Shown here in pieces: positions 1 through 8,644 of a stretch of DNA of 64,000 nt (position 1 is the stretch's first letter; each line of letters begins with the position of its first letter). This DNA comes from JAOPZW01 sp963806015 (lineage in GTDB: Bacteria > Actinomycetota > Thermoleophilia > Solirubrobacterales > Solirubrobacteraceae), in the NCBI GenBank assembly GCA_963806015.1, contig CAWDWM010000004.1, forward strand, positions 310,001-374,000, read 5' to 3'. Position numbers and translations under genes: made by a program. A model generated the notes under the pieces. The model was not told where the DNA came from. It saw nothing but the letters and a program-made list of their open reading frames with translations, and ran no database searches.

Positions 1-2
1 CC

Positions 3-353
3 TTCGCCGGCCCCGTCGTCCCCGTGCACCTGACCACCATCGAGTACCAGCACGAGGTCCGCCGGGTCCTGCGCGCCGGCGGCGTGCACCTGATGAACGT
101 GATCGACGCCCCGCCGGGGCGGCTCGCGCGCCGCCAGGCGGCGACGCTGATCGAGGCCTTCTCCGAGGTCGTGCTCATCGCCCCGCGCGCGGTGGTGTCG
201 GGCCGGCGCACCGGCAACGTGGTGCTGGCGGGCGCCGACCGCACGCTCAGCCTCGCGCGCCTGCGCGCCCGCGCGCGCAGAGACCACGAGGTCCTCGCGC
301 CCGCCGAGGTCGCGGTGCTCGCCGAGGACGCGGCGGTCCTGCGCGACCGCTGA
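3..353 (+). CDS. Spermidine-synthase-like methyltransferase, C-terminal part
   Basis: The gene begins upstream of the window; the frame is open from base 3 to the TGA at 351-353. The visible 116 residues carry the segment VPVHLTTIEYQ followed by VRRVLRAGGVHLMNVID, which matches the late part of the Rossmann domain in spermidine synthase-like proteins, often C-terminal halves of larger membrane fusions. The catalytic and nucleotide-binding motifs lie outside the window, so substrate cannot be judged. The next gene is convergent and starts 1 nt after the stop. Confidence 0.6.
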   Translation, partial: FAGPVVPVHLTTIEYQHEVRRVLRAGGVHLMNVIDAPPGRLARRQAATLIEAFSEVVLIAPRAVVSGRRTGNVVLAGADRTLSLARLRARARRDHEVLAPAEVAVLAEDAAVLRDR

Positions 354-354
354 G

Positions 355-1287
355 CTACGCGCTCGCGGCGTCCAGCGCGCCGAGCTCGTCCGCGCTCAGC
401 TCGAGGTCGGCCATCGCCATCAGCTCGGCGAGCTGCTGCGGCGTGCGGGCGCTCGCGATCGGAGCGACCACGGTGGGCTGCGCCGCCAGCCAGGCCAGGC
501 TGACGGCCGCGACGGGCACGTCGTGCGCGCCGGCCACCGCGTCGAGGGCGCCGAGCACGCGCTCGCCGCGCTCGCCGAGGTAGGCGCCCGCGCCCTTGGC
601 GCGCTGACTGTCGACGGCGTCGGCGCCCGGGCGGTACTTGCCGGTAAGGAAGCCCATGGCCAGCGCGTAGTACGGCAGGCAGCCGAGGTCGTGGCGCCGG
701 CACACGTCGGCCAGCCCGTTCTCGTAGCCGCGCTCGACGAGGTTGTAGTGCGGCTGCAGGGCGACGTAGCGCGCGAGGCCCTCGCGCGCGCTCGCCTGCA
801 TCGCCGCCTCCAGGCGCTCGGGCGAGACGTTCGACGCGGCGATGTGGCGAACCTTGCCCTCGCGGACCAGCGCGTCGAGGGCCCCGAGCGTCTCCTCGGG
901 CGCCGTCACCTCGTCGTCGCGATGGGTGTAGAGCAGATCGATGCGGTCGGTCAGCAGGCGCTGCAGCGACTCCTCGGTGGCGGTGCGCACGTTGTCGGCC
1001 GCGAGCCCCTTGCGATCGGACTTCGAGCCGACCTTGGTGGCGAGCACGATCGCGTCGCGGTTGCCGCGCGCCGCCATCCAGCGCCCGACGATCTCCTCCG
1101 ACTCGCCTCCGCGGTGGCCCGGCACCCATTGCGAGTAGCCGTCGGCGGTGTCGACGAAGTTGCCGCCGGCCTCCGCGTAGGCGTCGAGGACGGCGAACGA
1201 CTCGGCCTCGTCGGCCGTCCATCCGAACACGTTCCCGCCCAGGCACAGCGGGTGCACCGAGACGTCGGTCGAGGGGATGTTGCGCAT
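355..1287 (-). CDS. Aldo/keto reductase
   Basis: 310-aa NADPH-dependent oxidoreductase of the aldo/keto reductase family (TIM barrel). The catalytic tetrad is visible: D and Y in DTADGYSQ, K in LATKVG and H in LLYTHRDD. The C-terminal half has the cofactor-binding pattern VSLAWLAAQPTVVAPIASAR. Length is normal. Substrate unknown; such enzymes reduce diverse aldehydes and ketones. The ATG is 6 nt downstream of TAGGTT, a plausible -10 for a leaderless transcript. Confidence 0.9.
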   Translation of the reverse strand: MRNIPSTDVSVHPLCLGGNVFGWTADEAESFAVLDAYAEAGGNFVDTADGYSQWVPGHRGGESEEIVGRWMAARGNRDAIVLATKVGSKSDRKGLAADNVRTATEESLQRLLTDRIDLLYTHRDDEVTAPEETLGALDALVREGKVRHIAASNVSPERLEAAMQASAREGLARYVALQPHYNLVERGYENGLADVCRRHDLGCLPYYALAMGFLTGKYRPGADAVDSQRAKGAGAYLGERGERVLGALDAVAGAHDVPVAAVSLAWLAAQPTVVAPIASARTPQQLAELMAMADLELSADELGALDAASA

Positions 1288-1296
1288 GCAAGCAAC

Positions 1297-1899
1297 CTAC
1301 CGGGCCGCCGCGACCAGCCGCGCGATGGCGGCGGCCGTGGCGGGGCGCAGATCGGCGAAGCTCAGCCGGCGTCCCCCGGTAGTGCGCACCCGCAGCACGG
1401 CCGAGCGCCGCAGCGGGCGGCCGAGGCGCTGGTCGACGCCCGCCACGTCGCGGAAGCGCAGCGAGCGCACGCGGTGAGTCGGCGCGTCGTCCAGCAGCCA
1501 CAGCAGTCGCCGGTCGGTGACCGCCAGCAGCGCCTGCGGGCTGGCCCACGTCGAGGTCGGCGTGGCCATGGCCACGTCCTCGCCGTCCTCCAATGCGGCC
1601 AGCAGCTCGCGCCCCAGCGCGCGGCGCACCGACTCGGCCAGCCACGCGCCCGCGCGCACGCGCGTCACGGTGACCTCCGGGCGGGCGGCCGGCGGCGCCG
1701 CACGCCCGTTGCGCTCCAGCCAGCGCTCGGAGCGCACGAGGTCGTAGGCGGCGTTGATCTCGGCCATGCGCCGCGTGGCCTCCTCGCCGCGCGCGCGATC
1801 GGGGTGCCAGCGCTTGGCCAGGCGCCTGTAGGCGGCGGCGACCTCGTCGCCGGACGCACCGGGCGTGACGCCGAGGACGGCGAACGGGTCCGCGCTCAC
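1297..1899 (-). CDS. J-domain (DnaJ-like) protein
   Basis: 200-aa protein with an N-terminal J domain (about residues 4-60) carrying the HPD motif (KRWHPDRARG) that stimulates Hsp70 ATPase. No G/F linker, zinc fingers or DnaJ substrate-binding domain follow, so it is a class C type J protein. The remaining 130 residues form an unrecognised domain with a PH-like strand pattern (LAVTDRRLLWLLDD). The GTG start is 6 nt downstream of TACGAT, which fits a leaderless mRNA. The client process is unknown. Confidence 0.8.
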   Translation of the reverse strand: MSADPFAVLGVTPGASGDEVAAAYRRLAKRWHPDRARGEEATRRMAEINAAYDLVRSERWLERNGRAAPPAARPEVTVTRVRAGAWLAESVRRALGRELLAALEDGEDVAMATPTSTWASPQALLAVTDRRLLWLLDDAPTHRVRSLRFRDVAGVDQRLGRPLRRSAVLRVRTTGGRRLSFADLRPATAAAIARLVAAAR

Positions 1900-1964
1900 G
1901 CGCCTATCGTAGGTCGCCGGCGTGGCGCGCTTCGCACACCCGCCGGTGCGGGTACGCTCGCGCC

Positions 1965-2921
1965 ATGCGCGGTGGCATCGACCTCGGCGGCACGAAGATC
2001 CAGGCGGTGATCGTCGACAGCGATCACGAGGTCCGCGGCGAGACGCGCGTGCCCACGCCCACGAGCGGCGGGCCGGGCGACGTCGCGGCGGCGATGGTCA
2101 GCGCGATGCAGCAGGCCTCCGACGCGGCCTCCGTCGTAACCGCCGAGCTCGACGGCATCGGCGTCGGCTCGCCGGGTGACGTCGACTCCGAGCAGGGCAC
2201 GGTGACCAGCGCGCGCAACCTGCCCGACTGGGAGGGGAGCTTCCCGCTCGCCGACGAGCTGTCCAAGGCGCTGGGCACCCGCGTCGCGCTGGGCAACGAC
2301 GTCCAGGTGGCCACCGACGCCGAGGCGCTGCTGGGCGCCGGGCGCCCGTATCGCTCGATGCTGGGTGTGTTCTGGGGCACCGGCGTGGGCGGCGGCATCG
2401 TCCTGGACGGACGCCCGTGGATCGGCCGCGGCGCCGCCGGGGAGATCGGCCACGTGGTCGTCAAGCGCGACGGGGCGCGCTGCACCTGCGGCCGGCGCGG
2501 CTGCATGGAGGCCTACGCCGGCCGCGGCTCGATGGAGATCCGCGCCCGCGAGCGCCAGAAGAAGGGCGACAAGACCGACCTGTTCGACATCATGCGCGAC
2601 CGCAGCCGCGACCGGCTGACGAGCGGCATATGGGCGCGGGCGCTGGAGCGCGGCGACAAGCTCGCCGTCGAGCTGATGGATGACGCGATCCTGGCGCTCG
2701 GCGCCGGCGTGGCCTCGGTGCAGAACGTGCTCGACGTCGATGCCATCGTCATCGGCGGCGGCCTGGGCATCCGCCTCGGCGAGCCCTACGGCATGCGCAT
2801 CCTCGACGCGATGCTCCCCCATCTCTTCGTCGACAGCGACCCGCCCGCGGTGGTGGTCGCCGCGCTCGGCGACCTCGGCGGCGCCATCGGCGCGTCGCTG
2901 CTGGTCAGCCGCCCGGGGTAG
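1965..2921 (+). CDS. ROK family sugar kinase (glucokinase-like)
   Basis: 318-aa ROK family kinase. The N-terminal phosphate-binding motif GIDLGGTK, the catalytic segment RNLPDWEGSF...LGNDVQVA and the ROK zinc motif CTCGRRGCMEAYAG (about residues 172-185), preceded by GEIGH, are all present. No N-terminal helix-turn-helix, so this is an enzyme and not a NagC-type repressor. Likely phosphorylates glucose or a related hexose with ATP; the exact sugar is not determined. ATG lies 6 nt after TACGCT (1953-1958), suggesting leaderless translation. The 3' end overlaps the convergent EthD gene by 17 nt. Confidence 0.88.
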   Translation: MRGGIDLGGTKIQAVIVDSDHEVRGETRVPTPTSGGPGDVAAAMVSAMQQASDAASVVTAELDGIGVGSPGDVDSEQGTVTSARNLPDWEGSFPLADELSKALGTRVALGNDVQVATDAEALLGAGRPYRSMLGVFWGTGVGGGIVLDGRPWIGRGAAGEIGHVVVKRDGARCTCGRRGCMEAYAGRGSMEIRARERQKKGDKTDLFDIMRDRSRDRLTSGIWARALERGDKLAVELMDDAILALGAGVASVQNVLDVDAIVIGGGLGIRLGEPYGMRILDAMLPHLFVDSDPPAVVVAALGDLGGAIGASLLVSRPG

Positions 2922-3231
2922 CCGCCTCGCCTTCGTGGACGTCGAAGCGCAGGAGCACCGCGCCGGCCGTGGCGTAGTTGGGCACGTCGGCCGCCGTCGC
3001 CTGGCCCTCGGGTGACGCGAGCGCCGCGTCGAGGGCGCCGGCATCGTCGAAATCGGCCTCGAAGACGCAGAAGTAGGGCGAGTCCCCGCCGGGGGCCGCC
3101 ACGTCGAAGGCCCAGCGGAAGGCGCGCAGGCCCGGCAGCCGCGCCGCGAGCGGCAGGTGATTGGCCTCGTAGTACGCGCGGAAGGCGGCCGGATCGGCGG
3201 GCGGCGGGTAGAGGACGAGCAGCCGGTGCAT
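2905..3231 (-). CDS. EthD-family protein
   Basis: 108-aa protein of the EthD dimeric ferredoxin-like fold: it opens with LLVLYPPPADPAAFRAYYEANHLPLA, the typical EthD pattern with the conserved H after the first helix. EthD proteins accompany degradative monooxygenases, often with unclear catalytic role. It lies 1 nt downstream of the stop of the StyA-like monooxygenase and on the same strand, so the two are probably co-transcribed. Confidence 0.75.
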   Translation of the reverse strand: MHRLLVLYPPPADPAAFRAYYEANHLPLAARLPGLRAFRWAFDVAAPGGDSPYFCVFEADFDDAGALDAALASPEGQATAADVPNYATAGAVLLRFDVHEGEAATPGG

Positions 3232-3232
3232 G

Positions 3233-4471
3233 TCAGACCGCCGCCGACTCGCGGGCCGCGCCGCGCAGCGCCAGATACGCGGCCGTGCGCTCGGGGGTGG
3301 CGAGGATGTCGACCTGGCGCTCGGGGTCGTTGAAGTTCGAGGTGAACTCGTCGCACAGCGCCTTGTCCTGCGACATCGCGCCGATGAACTCGAGCACGTG
3401 GGGCGGCGGGTTGAGCATCAGGTTGGTCCAGTCCGAGACGCCGTGCACGAAGCCCTCACGACGGCGCGCGACGCGCGCGCAGAAGCGCTCGTCGTAGACG
3501 TGATCGGCGACGATCGCCTCCCCGATCGTCCAGGCCGAGTACGACGCGGAGTTCCCGCCCTGCCCCATCATCGGGTCGACGACGGTGTGCGCGTCGCCCA
3601 TGGCCAGCGCGTAGCGCCCGCTGCTCAGGCGCGCGTAGTCCTCGCGCACGATCGGCGTCAGCGCGCCCTGCAGGAGATCGCGGCCCGACCACAGGCCGAA
3701 GGCGTCGGCGTCGACGCGCTCGGCGGCCATCGGGTAGTGCGTCCGCAGGGCGTCCAGCACGAGGCGGTCGAAGGCGGCGGGATCGTCGTCGTAGCGCACA
3801 TGGGCGAGCGGCTCGAGCGCGCCGCCGGGGATGTTCTCGAACAGCAGCGCCGTGGCGAAGCCGTCGCGGGAGTAGATCGGCAGCTCGAGCAGCTCGCCGT
3901 GGCCCGGGGAGAAGTGCACGCCGACGCCCTTGGGGTCGGAGTACTCGAGCCCGTGGTAGATCCCGGCCGAGAGCCGTCGCTGCGGACGGTCGTAGGGCGA
4001 CTTGTCGTCGCGGCGGCCGAACAGCTCCTCCATGCTGCGCCGCCCGACGGCGATGACCATCAGCTCGTGGCGCTCGGACAGGCGCTCGACCTCGGCGGCC
4101 CCCACGCTCGGCATGATCACGAGCTCGCCCCCGCGCTCCTGGAAGTCCTCCATCAGCCGCGGCAGGTAGACGCGGTAGTCGATGCTCGACGACGGATGGT
4201 CGAAGTCGCCGCGGAAGCGCAGCTCGCCGCCGACGCAGTGGTGATGGCACACGTAGCCGTACTCGCCGACGTCCCAGTGGTGGACGCCCAGAGCGCGCTC
4301 GCGCTCGAGCGTGTGGTGGTGGTGGGCGACGGTATTCAGCAGCCTCCCCGCTCGGATCTCGTCGGGCTCCTTGTCGCCGTAGATCGTCACCGGCACGTCG
4401 TGGGCGCGCAGGAAGAGGCCGAGGTGCAGGCCCGACACTCCCGAGCCGACGATGCCGATGGTCGATGCCAT
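3233..4471 (-). CDS. StyA-type FAD-dependent monooxygenase
   Basis: 412-aa single-domain flavin monooxygenase resembling styrene monooxygenase StyA. It has the FAD-binding GSGVSGLHLGLFLRAHDV at the N-terminus, the StyA-like RLLNTVAH and SFSPGHGELLELP-type segments, and the second FAD motif MGDAHTVVDPMMGQGGN. StyA epoxidises styrene or indole using reduced FAD supplied by a separate reductase (StyB). No styB lies next to it; a flavin reductase at 15185-15751 could serve. Divergent from a LysR-type DNA-binding protein with a T-N11-A box in the 92-nt gap, so probably regulated there. Substrate is inference. Confidence 0.85.
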   Translation of the reverse strand: MASTIGIVGSGVSGLHLGLFLRAHDVPVTIYGDKEPDEIRAGRLLNTVAHHHHTLERERALGVHHWDVGEYGYVCHHHCVGGELRFRGDFDHPSSSIDYRVYLPRLMEDFQERGGELVIMPSVGAAEVERLSERHELMVIAVGRRSMEELFGRRDDKSPYDRPQRRLSAGIYHGLEYSDPKGVGVHFSPGHGELLELPIYSRDGFATALLFENIPGGALEPLAHVRYDDDPAAFDRLVLDALRTHYPMAAERVDADAFGLWSGRDLLQGALTPIVREDYARLSSGRYALAMGDAHTVVDPMMGQGGNSASYSAWTIGEAIVADHVYDERFCARVARRREGFVHGVSDWTNLMLNPPPHVLEFIGAMSQDKALCDEFTSNFNDPERQVDILATPERTAAYLALRGAARESAAV

Positions 4472-4530
4472 GTCGGTGACGCTACCTGCGCGGCGCCCCC
4501 GCGATCAACGGCGCGGTGCGACTGCTTCCT

Positions 4531-4545
4531 ATGCAGGATCTGCAT
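4531..4545. promoter_or_regulatory. LysR-type operator box (T-N11-A palindrome)
   Basis: Perfect inverted repeat ATGCAG-GAT-CTGCAT containing T-N11-A (T4532, A4544), the classical LysR recognition pattern. It sits between the divergent StyA-like gene (start 4471) and the LysR-like gene (start 4564), 18 nt before the latter. Whether activation or repression occurs cannot be seen. Confidence 0.6.
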
Positions 4546-4563
4546 GGGTAGGGTGACGCGGCC

Positions 4564-4845
4564 ATGGTGCAGCTGCGCGACCTGCACGCGTTCGAGATGC
4601 TCGCCGCCGAGCTGCACTTCGGTCGCGCCGCCGTCCGCCTCGGCGTCTCGCAACCCACGCTCAGCCGCCACGTCCGGCGCCTGGAGCGCGAGCTCGGGGT
4701 GGTGCTGGCCCATCGCACGAGCCGGACGGTGCGCCTGACCGACGCCGGCCACGAGCTGGCGACAGCGCTGCCCGGTGCGCTGCGTCAGCTCGAGCGCACG
4801 CTGGCGGCAACGCGCGCGGTGGCCGAGGGCGGCTGGGAGATCTAG
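4564..4845 (+). CDS. Truncated LysR regulator, DNA-binding domain only
   Basis: 93-aa protein with a complete LysR winged helix-turn-helix (LHFGRAAVRLGVSQPTLSRHV then VVLAHRTSRTVRLTDAG) and most of the linker helix. It stops where the effector-binding domain (about 200 aa) should begin, ending RAVAEGGWEI. The stop overlaps the 3' end of the convergent phosphatase gene by 4 nt, so a deletion may have removed the rest. The DNA-binding half is intact and has a matching operator box at 4531-4545. It may be a functional effector-blind regulator or a remnant. Confidence 0.8.
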   Translation: MVQLRDLHAFEMLAAELHFGRAAVRLGVSQPTLSRHVRRLERELGVVLAHRTSRTVRLTDAGHELATALPGALRQLERTLAATRAVAEGGWEI

Positions 4846-7766
4846 CGCGCCCGGATCGCGTCGAGCGCCACGACGAGCACGGCGAGGTCGTCGCGCAGCG
4901 CGCCCGCGCCGCCGACCTCCGCGAGGCGCACGACCTCGCGGGCCACCACGGCGGCACCGTCGGGCGCGCTGGCGCGCAGCGCCGCGGCGAGAGCCTCGGG
5001 CGTCAGCGGCTGATCGCGGCGCGCCTCGGTCACCCCGTCGGTGTAGAGCACCAGCGTGTCGCCCGCCGCCAGCTCGATCTCCTGGTCGAAGCTGCGCGCG
5101 TCGGCCTCGACGCCCAGCAGCGTGCCCGGGCACGGCACCACCTCGGGCTCGCCGGCCGCGCGCAGCAGCACGGGCGGCGGGTGGCCGCCGGAGGCCACGA
5201 CGAGGCGCGCGCTGCCGTCCGCTCGGGGCTCGAGCCGCGCGAGCACCGCGGTCACGAAGCGGCGATCGGGATTGCGCTGGCGCAGCATCTCGTCGTTGAG
5301 TGCCGCCAGGGTGGTCGCCGGTGAGGGCGAGCGGCCTGCCACGGCGCGCACGGTGTAGCGCGCGAGCGCCGTCACCGCGGCCGCCTCGGCGCCCTTGCCC
5401 AGCACGTCGCCGATGACCAGGATCCACGCGCCGTCATCCAGCGCGAAGACGTCGTAGAAGTCGCCGCCGACGTCCATCCCGCCGCCGGCGGCCACGTACT
5501 CCGCGGCCAGCGCGACGCCCGGGATGTCCGGGAGCGCCGCGGGGAGGAGGCTGGCCTGCAGGGTCTGGGCGACGTGCGCGCGCTCGCGGTACTGCAGCGC
5601 GCCCTCGACGGCGAGTGCGATCCGCTGCGCGAGTGCCTCGACGAGGCTCCACTCGTCGCGCCCGGGCCGGCGTCCCGCGTCGCGCCAGCCGAGCGACAGC
5701 ACGCCGACCGCCCGCCCGCGGGCCACGAGCGGGACGAGCGTCGCGCTGCGCCCGAGCACGGGTCCCTCGTCCGCCTGGCCGGTGTCCTGCAGGAAGACCG
5801 CCTGCCCGGCGTGCAGCGCGCTCGCCACCCGCGCATCGCCTTCCAGCTCCAGCAGTCGCCGGCGCCCGTCGGGCATCCGCGCGTCCGCCCCGGCGCGGCG
5901 CAGGTGCCCGTCCAGATCGATGACGTCGAGCGCGCAGGCGTCGGCGATGCGCGCCACCAGCAGCTCGGCCACCTCCTGCAGCGCGTGGTCGCTGCTCAGC
6001 GACCGCTCGAGCAGCGCGCTGGTGTCGGCCAGCAGCCGCACGCGGGCGTGGGCGGCCTCGCTGGCGCGGCGCGCCGCCTGCTCGACCTCGAGCACGCGCT
6101 GCAGCTCGCGCTCGCGCGCCACCCGCTCGGTGATGTCGCGCCCGATGACCACCATCCGGTCGGCCATCTCGGCGCCCAGCCGCCGGCCCGCCACCTCGAT
6201 CGGGACCCGGGTGCCGTCGGGACGCAGGATCTCGGTGCGAAACGGCTCGGCCGGCTCGCGCCCGTCACGGACGCCCGCCAGCCGCGCGCCGACGGCCTGG
6301 TGCACGTCGGCCGGCATGGTGGCGAGAACCGAGGGCAGCTCGCAGAGCTCCTGGGCGCTGCGCCCGGTCAGGGCCTCGGCGGCCGCGTTGGCGTAGACCG
6401 CGCGGTCGCCCTCGAGCAGGACGAAGGCCAGGCCGAGCTCGCTCTGCGCGCGCATGAGCGCCTCGTAGAGGTCGCGCTGCTCGCGCAGCGCCTGCGCCGC
6501 CTCGGCGCGATCGGTGACGTCGGCCACCGTGAGGCCGATGCCGAGGCGCTCGCCGCGCGGGAGCGCGACCGGGTAGTAGCTGGCGAGGTAGTGGCGGGCG
6601 CGGCCCGGCTCGCGCGGGGTCTCGCCGATCAGCGGCAGGTCGACGATCGCCTCACCCGTGGCCAGTACCTGGGTGAGTGCGTCCTCGATCTCCGTGGCCA
6701 TCGCGGGCAACACCTCGCGCACGCTGCGGCCCACGTGGTCGATCGCCGGCACGCCGTTGATCTCGGCCAGCGCGTCGTTGACGCGCATGTAGCGGAAGTC
6801 GGTGTCGAGGAAGCCCTGGCCGATGGGCGCCGCCGAGACCAGCGCGTCGAGCAGGGCCCGCGCCTCGCCGGAGGCGCGCTCCTGTTCGCGCGCCTCCCCG
6901 TACAGGCGTGCGTTGTCGAGCGCCAGCGCGGCGCGCGCCGCGACCTGCTCGACGAAGGCGACATCGACGTCGGTGTAGCCCGGGCGCCGGCCGGTGCGCG
7001 CGAGCGTGATCGCACCCAGGACGTGCTCGTGGGCGCGCAGCGGCACGATCAACAGCGACGAGAGGTCCAGGGAACGCAGCAGCTCGAGGTGCTCGGCGTC
7101 GCTCGCCCCCGCGACGACCTGCTCGTCGCTGATCTCGGCGAGCAGCTGCGGCTCGCCGGTGCGGACCACGTGGGCGATGCCGCCGGCCTCGCGCGGATCC
7201 GGCGGGTAACGCTCGCGCATCCGCCGGGCGAGCGCGACCTTGGCGGGGTCGACGTGCGCGACCGCGACGTTGCGCAGGTCCCCCTCGCTGTCGGCCAGGT
7301 CGATCGAGCACCAGTCGGCGAGGTCGCGCACCCACAGGTCGGCAACGGCGGCCAGGGTGCGCTCCATGTCCAGCGACGCGTCGAGCGCCGCGCTCACGTC
7401 GGCGAGGAAGCGCATCCGCCCCAGGGCGGCGCGCTCGGCGTCGATCAGCCGCGCGATGCCGACGACCGCCGGGCCGGCCGGCCCGTCGGTCGCGTGGCGC
7501 CAGCGCGCGTCGTACCAATGCGCGCTGCCGTCGGGCCACACGACGCGCAGGTCGCGCTGGGTGCTCGTCCCGTCGGGCGCGGTGGCGATCACCGCCGCGC
7601 GCACGGCGGCGCGGTCCTCGGGGTGCACGCGCTCCAGGAAGGCCTCCAGCGTGGGCGGCGGTGCGTCGGCGGCCGCGCCGGTGAGGGCGGCGAGCGACCC
7701 CGACCAGTGCACCGCGCCTGTGGCCACGTCGAGGCGGAAGAGCACGGCGCACGCGGCCTCGAGCAC
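4842..7766 (-). CDS. PAS/GAF sensor with SpoIIE-type PP2C phosphatase
   Basis: 974-aa cytoplasmic multisensor: PAS (about 1-115), GAF (about 125-285), PAS (about 300-415), PAS (about 425-545), coiled linker, GAF (about 575-725), and a C-terminal SpoIIE/RsbU PP2C domain (about 740-974). The metal-binding acidic residues of the phosphatase are visible in VGGDFYD, GDVLGKG and YTDGVTEA. Such proteins dephosphorylate an anti-sigma-factor antagonist to switch a stress response. No anti-sigma kinase or antagonist gene lies nearby. The start is uncertain: GTG at 7766 is the only standard in-frame start, but a CTG at 7820 with GGAG 7-8 nt upstream would lengthen the protein by 18 residues. Confidence 0.88.
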   Translation of the reverse strand: MLEAACAVLFRLDVATGAVHWSGSLAALTGAAADAPPPTLEAFLERVHPEDRAAVRAAVIATAPDGTSTQRDLRVVWPDGSAHWYDARWRHATDGPAGPAVVGIARLIDAERAALGRMRFLADVSAALDASLDMERTLAAVADLWVRDLADWCSIDLADSEGDLRNVAVAHVDPAKVALARRMRERYPPDPREAGGIAHVVRTGEPQLLAEISDEQVVAGASDAEHLELLRSLDLSSLLIVPLRAHEHVLGAITLARTGRRPGYTDVDVAFVEQVAARAALALDNARLYGEAREQERASGEARALLDALVSAAPIGQGFLDTDFRYMRVNDALAEINGVPAIDHVGRSVREVLPAMATEIEDALTQVLATGEAIVDLPLIGETPREPGRARHYLASYYPVALPRGERLGIGLTVADVTDRAEAAQALREQRDLYEALMRAQSELGLAFVLLEGDRAVYANAAAEALTGRSAQELCELPSVLATMPADVHQAVGARLAGVRDGREPAEPFRTEILRPDGTRVPIEVAGRRLGAEMADRMVVIGRDITERVARERELQRVLEVEQAARRASEAAHARVRLLADTSALLERSLSSDHALQEVAELLVARIADACALDVIDLDGHLRRAGADARMPDGRRRLLELEGDARVASALHAGQAVFLQDTGQADEGPVLGRSATLVPLVARGRAVGVLSLGWRDAGRRPGRDEWSLVEALAQRIALAVEGALQYRERAHVAQTLQASLLPAALPDIPGVALAAEYVAAGGGMDVGGDFYDVFALDDGAWILVIGDVLGKGAEAAAVTALARYTVRAVAGRSPSPATTLAALNDEMLRQRNPDRRFVTAVLARLEPRADGSARLVVASGGHPPPVLLRAAGEPEVVPCPGTLLGVEADARSFDQEIELAAGDTLVLYTDGVTEARRDQPLTPEALAAALRASAPDGAAVVAREVVRLAEVGGAGALRDDLAVLVVALDAIRAR

Positions 7767-7867
7767 GAGCGCCAGCTGGTCGCCGCTCAGGCCATCGACA
7801 TCTCGGGTCGTGCTGGTCAGGTCGTCTCCGTCTCGTGCGCCGCGAGGCTACCCGCCCCGACATCGCA

Positions 7868-8644
7868 TCAACGTGCGGCAACGAACAGCGATTGCGCGGA
7901 CAACCCGAGCCGGCCGCGCTCGTCGCTGAGGATCGAGTGCGCCAGTCCGGCGCCGTGGACCTCGAGCCGGGTCCGCGCGTCGAGCAGAACCCACTCCCCC
8001 GCCGGCTCGCGATGCAGGTGCACCGTGAGGTCGGTGTTGACGAACAGATAGGTGTCGAAGTCGACCACGCGCGAGATGCCGTTGCCGAAGTCGGCCGCCG
8101 CCACCGCCCGGGCCAGGGCGCTCGGCGGATCCCCGTCGATCAGCGGCCGCGTGAGGCGAAACCACGCGCGCGCCGGCCCCTTGCCGAAGCCCGCATCGCC
8201 GAGGAAGCGGATGTCCATCGCCGTCAGGTGAAAGCCCTCGACGTGGTCGCCCGTGGCGGGGAACGGGTCGGAGCGGCCGGTCTGCGGAGCCGTCGGCGGC
8301 GCCTCGTCATCACCGGGGAGCATCGGCAGCTCGACCGTTCCGCGACGCAGGCGCACGGCGCGCGCGCGGACCACCACCTGCCCGTCGGCGCGGAGCTCCG
8401 CCTCGGCGAGCTGGAAGCTGCGCCCGGGCTTCGTCGTGCGCGCGCTGACGGTCAGCGGCGCCATCGGCACCGGCCCCAGGAAGTCCAGCGTGAGCCGGGC
8501 GACCAGGTAGCCCTCCTCCTGGACCGCCTCGGCGATCAGGGCGCCCGGCGCCCCGCCGTGCAGCTGGCCGGGATCCCACGGCCCGCGGGCATGCCCGGTG
8601 GGAACGAAGGCATCGCCCTCGCGGCGGAAGACGGGCTCGCTCAC
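7868..8644 (-). CDS. Acyl-CoA thioesterase-like double hotdog protein
   Basis: 258-aa protein resembling the TesB-like/thioesterase superfamily double-hotdog proteins: GPWDPGQLHGGAPGALIAEA in the first hotdog, FLGPVPMAPLTV, and YLFVNTDLTVHLHREPAGEW in the second. Likely cleaves acyl-CoA thioesters; substrate unknown. The GTG start (8644) overlaps the TGA of the upstream DUF3052 gene (GTGA), so the reading frame further upstream was rejected and translational coupling is likely. Confidence 0.8.
   Translation of the reverse strand: MSEPVFRREGDAFVPTGHARGPWDPGQLHGGAPGALIAEAVQEEGYLVARLTLDFLGPVPMAPLTVSARTTKPGRSFQLAEAELRADGQVVVRARAVRLRRGTVELPMLPGDDEAPPTAPQTGRSDPFPATGDHVEGFHLTAMDIRFLGDAGFGKGPARAWFRLTRPLIDGDPPSALARAVAAADFGNGISRVVDFDTYLFVNTDLTVHLHREPAGEWVLLDARTRLEVHGAGLAHSILSDERGRLGLSAQSLFVAAR

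Noticed and set aside
523..2010. 495-residue open frame on the plus strand
   Set aside because: Antisense to the aldo/keto reductase and J-domain genes, both well supported.
5574..8051. 825-residue open frame on the plus strand
   Set aside because: Antisense to the PAS/GAF/PP2C gene, whose domains are all recognisable on the minus strand; no domain in the plus frame.
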